Shown here: in pieces, positions 31,122 to 34,113 of the stretch
Layout of the letters: every line of letters starts with the position of its first letter
How positions within the stretch are numbered: position 1 is the stretch's first letter
Origin: a bacterium
Lineage (GTDB): Bacteria; Elusimicrobiota; Elusimicrobia; UBA1565; UBA9628
Length of the DNA stretch: 34,113 nt
Reading direction: 5' to 3'
Assembly (NCBI GenBank): GCA_021846045.1
Contig: JAJZCM010000017.1
Location: 1 to 34,113 of the forward strand
Translations under genes and position numbers: made by a program
Notes under the pieces: model-generated
Databases searched by the model: none
What the model saw: only the letters and a program-made list of their open reading frames with translations
Told to the model about the DNA's origin: nothing

Positions 31122-34113
31122 AATACGAATCGGAAAATCTTGGTCTTGCCGGAAAAATTGCGCGGGCCTTCATTCAATCGAAACTGACGGTCTTGGTCAT
31201 CTTCACCTCGTTGTTGTTGGGGGCGTTGGCGGTGTTTAAACTTCCGCGGGAAGAAGATCCTCAAATTAAGGTTCCCGTTTTTGATATCTTCGTTCCGTTT
31301 CCCGGGGCCAGCCCGCGGGAAGTCGAGGAGCGAATCATTAATGTGGGTGAGAGAAAATTGTGGGAAATCCCGGGCGTTGAATATATTTATTCGACCGCCG
31401 AGCCCAATGAGGCCATGTTTATCGTGCGATTTAAGGTTGGAACGCCTTTTGAAAAAGCGATGACTCTAATTTACACGAAGACTTTCTCTAACGAAAATCT
31501 TTTGCCGCCGGGCGCGGGAAAGCCGATCATTAAGCCTCGTTCGATTGATGATGTTCCGATTCTCGTTTTGACCCTGTGGGGAAAGAATTTAGACGGTTAT
31601 GCCCTTCGCCGCGCCGCTGCCGCTTTACAGCGTGAATTTAGCTCTATTACAGATGTTTCTCAAATTAAAATCATCGGCGGCGAGCGTCGGCGCTTGGCCG
31701 TTCATTTTGACGTTGAGACCTTGAAAAGGCACCGGCTGACGCCTCTTGATTTAGCGGGCGTCATCAAGGGCTCAAACCTTCGCATTCCGGCTGGACATTA
31801 TGACGGAACAAACGAAGACACCGCTGTCGACGCGGATTCCCTGATTCGTTCTTCGTCTGATCTTAGCCGTATTGTCGTTGGCGTCTCCGGCGGAAGACCG
31901 ATTTTGTTAGGAGAGGTGTCTAAAATTTCCGATGGGCCCGCCCATCCGGAAAAAGAACTTCTCTTTTCTCCCAAAACGGGAAATGGGAATGCCGTCTATC
32001 CTGCGGTGACGCTTGCCATTTCTAAAAGGAAAGGCGCGAATGCGACGATTGTCGCTGAAAAAGTTCTATCGCGGCTTCAAAACGTTCGCAAAAGTCTTCT
32101 CCCTGAGGGAACCCAGGTCACGGTAATGAGAGATTATGGCAGGACGGCCAAGGAAAAGTCCAATGAGCTTCTCTTTCACATGGCTTTGGCCACGATCGCA
32201 GTCACTCTTTTAATTGCCTTAACGTTGGGAATTCGGGAAGCTCTGGTCATTTTGATCGCGATCCCGGTCACCCTCTCACTAACCCTTCTTGTTTATTTCT
32301 TGGCGGGATATACGCTTAACCGCATCACTCTTTTCGCCCTTATTTTTTCAATTGGAATCTTGGTTGACGACGCGATTGTCGTCATCGAGAACATTCACCG
32401 GCACTATCAGTTGAGAGACGGCCGCTCAATTTGGCGTTTGTCAGTCGACGCAACCGATGAAGTGGGAAACCCGACCTTGCTGGCCACGTGGGCGGTCATC
32501 GCGGCGGTATTGCCGATGGCTTTTGTGCGGGGAATGATGGGCCCTTATATGCGTCCGATTCCGGTTGGGGCGTCTTTCGCGATGCTTTTCTCAATCGCGA
32601 TTGCCTTCATCGTTTCTCCTTGGGCTTTTTCCCATATTTTAGAGCTATGGAAGCCTGGCGAGGAAGAATACGCCGTTTCCCAATCGCCGATTGACCGAAT
32701 CTACCGGAATACGATGGGCTGGATTTTAAAGAAGGGTATTAATACCGCTGGGTTTTTGATTTTTGTCGGAGCGCTTCTTTTGGGAGCGGTGTTTTTGATT
32801 GCGTCAAAATCAGTCATCGTCAAGATGCTTCCGTTCGACAATAAAGATGAGTTTGAGATTATCCTTAATATGCCGGAGGGGAGCTCACTTGATTTGACAA
32901 AAAAGGCCGCTCTTCAAATGTCCGGCGCTTTGCGGACGATTCCGGATGTCAAAGATGTCGCCGATTATATCGGAATGGCCGCGCCATATAATTTCAATGG
33001 GCTTGTCCGGCATTATTTTTTAAGACAGTCTCCGGACGGGGCGGATATCTCGGTTCTGTTGACCCATTTTAAGGACCGAAAAAAAACTAGCCATCAGATC
33101 GCGGGCGAAGCTCGCAATCTCTTGGCGCCCATCGCCGCTCGTTATCAAGCGCGTTATCAGGTCGCGGAAGTTCCTCCGGGTCCGCCGGTTTTGTCGACAC
33201 TGGTCTTTGAGTTTTATGGTCCCAATGCCAAAAAGCGAGATGATTTTGCCCGCAAGATAGAAGAAATTCTCAAAAAGACCGATGGAATCGTCGATGTCGA
33301 CAGCTATTTCCCGGTTCGAGACCAAAAACTGAGTCGGCTTCTGATTCGCCGCCAAAAAGCGACTTTAAACGGAATCGCCCCCGCTGAAGTCGCGCGTCTG
33401 GCGCGAATGGCGCTTCACGGAGAAACCTTGGGGCTGGCCCATATTCTGAATGAGAAAGAGCCCGTTAAGATTCGGATTCGATTGGCTCCCACTCAAAGGA
33501 AAGATGGGCATTCCCTGTTTAAAATTCCAATCTTGTCCCGCAACGGCACGGTGATTTCTCTTGGGAAACTGGTCAGCCCTGTTTCCACGCAGGTGAATGA
33601 GCCGATTTATCATAAAAATCTTCGCAATGTGAGCTATGTGATCGCCGATGTCGCAGGCGGGGAAGAAAGCCCGATCTACGCAATCTTAAAACTGGAAAAA
33701 CCGGTTCAAGAAGCGGCCAAAGAAATGGGAATCCCCCTTGAGGAGTATTACGCGTCTCTTCCTCCCGACTCTCGCCATTACGCGCTTAAATGGGATGGAG
33801 AGTGGCAGATTACTTATGAGGTTTTCCGTGATCTGGGGTTGGCCTTTGCCCTAGTGCTGGTCCTCATTTATATTCTGGTCGTGGGCTGGTTTGAGTCTTT
33901 CTTAGCGCCTTTGATTATCATGACTCCGATTCCCTTGAGCTTGATCGGTATTATTCCTGCCCATTGGCTGATGCACGCCTTTTTTACCGCGACTTCCGTC
34001 ATCGGCTTTATCGCCGGAGCGGGAATCGTGGTCAGAAACTCGATTATATTAGTTGATTTTATCGAGTTGAGAATGCGGCAGGGAATGCCGTTAAAAGAGG
34101 CGGTTATTGACGC
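31118..34113 (+). CDS. RND-family efflux permease, 3' end cut by window edge
   Basis: 998 residues are visible without interruption from the ATG at 31118; the family is about 1,020-1,080 long, so only the last part is missing. TM1 is KLTVLVIFTSLLLGALAVFKLPREEDPQIKVP, followed by VPFPGASPREVEERIINVGERKLWEIPGVEYIYS. TM4 has Asp417-Asp418 in SIGILVDDAIVVIEN. The second half shows ALVLVLIYILVVGWFESF and GFIAGAGIVVRNSIILVDFIELR, the TM10-TM11 region. The porter part is distinct from the first RND pump of the window, so it serves another substrate class. It starts inside the TolC stop codon (ATGA). No adaptor protein lies upstream; one could follow beyond the edge. Confidence 0.92.
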   Translation, partial: MKYESENLGLAGKIARAFIQSKLTVLVIFTSLLLGALAVFKLPREEDPQIKVPVFDIFVPFPGASPREVEERIINVGERKLWEIPGVEYIYSTAEPNEAMFIVRFKVGTPFEKAMTLIYTKTFSNENLLPPGAGKPIIKPRSIDDVPILVLTLWGKNLDGYALRRAAAALQREFSSITDVSQIKIIGGERRRLAVHFDVETLKRHRLTPLDLAGVIKGSNLRIPAGHYDGTNEDTAVDADSLIRSSSDLSRIVVGVSGGRPILLGEVSKISDGPAHPEKELLFSPKTGNGNAVYPAVTLAISKRKGANATIVAEKVLSRLQNVRKSLLPEGTQVTVMRDYGRTAKEKSNELLFHMALATIAVTLLIALTLGIREALVILIAIPVTLSLTLLVYFLAGYTLNRITLFALIFSIGILVDDAIVVIENIHRHYQLRDGRSIWRLSVDATDEVGNPTLLATWAVIAAVLPMAFVRGMMGPYMRPIPVGASFAMLFSIAIAFIVSPWAFSHILELWKPGEEEYAVSQSPIDRIYRNTMGWILKKGINTAGFLIFVGALLLGAVFLIASKSVIVKMLPFDNKDEFEIILNMPEGSSLDLTKKAALQMSGALRTIPDVKDVADYIGMAAPYNFNGLVRHYFLRQSPDGADISVLLTHFKDRKKTSHQIAGEARNLLAPIAARYQARYQVAEVPPGPPVLSTLVFEFYGPNAKKRDDFARKIEEILKKTDGIVDVDSYFPVRDQKLSRLLIRRQKATLNGIAPAEVARLARMALHGETLGLAHILNEKEPVKIRIRLAPTQRKDGHSLFKIPILSRNGTVISLGKLVSPVSTQVNEPIYHKNLRNVSYVIADVAGGEESPIYAILKLEKPVQEAAKEMGIPLEEYYASLPPDSRHYALKWDGEWQITYEVFRDLGLAFALVLVLIYILVVGWFESFLAPLIIMTPIPLSLIGIIPAHWLMHAFFTATSVIGFIAGAGIVVRNSIILVDFIELRMRQGMPLKEAVID

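Overview
The window comes from a diderm (Gram-negative type) bacterium. It encodes three TolC-family outer-membrane factors, two RND permeases, an EmrA-type membrane fusion protein and several signal peptides. Genes are tightly packed with many 1-4 nt stop/start overlaps (ATGA, GTGA, TAATG, TAGTG). Shine-Dalgarno sites are present before some genes and absent before others. I cannot name the phylum from sequence alone; the large exported AAA+/HEFGH protein points to an uncultured or poorly sampled lineage rather than a standard model group (inference).

Left part (1-8467), mostly housekeeping and stress genes. On the minus strand: a DUF1634 membrane protein (cut by the window edge) with a TauE/SafE (TSUP) permease; a Phd/YefM-ParE toxin-antitoxin pair with a readable promoter and palindromic operator; an ABC-F ATPase with a strong terminator hairpin just before its start; and a small Cys/His/Met-rich membrane protein. 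On the plus strand: a beta-carbonic-anhydrase-like protein, an exported protein with two Tim44-like/zinc-ribbon units plus a TerB-like tail, an SPFH protein ending in three zinc ribbons, and a stand-alone proline dehydrogenase.

Middle part (8640-15432), the most interesting block: six genes that look like an accessory natural-product locus. They are an Asn/Asp-type class II synthetase core without anticodon-binding domain, a ProRS-like protein, an S66 peptidase of the MccF (microcin C immunity) type, a SAM methyltransferase, a PurD/GARS-like ATP-grasp ligase, and an MFS exporter translationally coupled to the ligase. The arrangement is one plus gene, three co-directional minus genes, then two coupled plus genes. 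Together they fit synthesis, export and self-immunity for an aminoacylated or peptidyl small molecule, possibly an aminoacyl-nucleotide-like antibiotic. The product is inferred; the gene families are read from motifs.

Right part (15418-34113): a TetR regulator whose start codon lies in a perfect 16+2+16 palindrome heads a six-gene efflux operon (tetR - TolC - RND - TolC - EmrA-like - EmrB-like). Next comes a very large exported protein with two tandem AAA+ modules and an FtsH/M41-like HEFGH domain, flanked by a 20-bp direct repeat. After it lies a decayed peptidoglycan amidase pseudogene, then a second TolC-RND pair whose RND gene runs off the window. Both TolC-RND pairs lack an adjacent RND-type membrane fusion protein inside the window.
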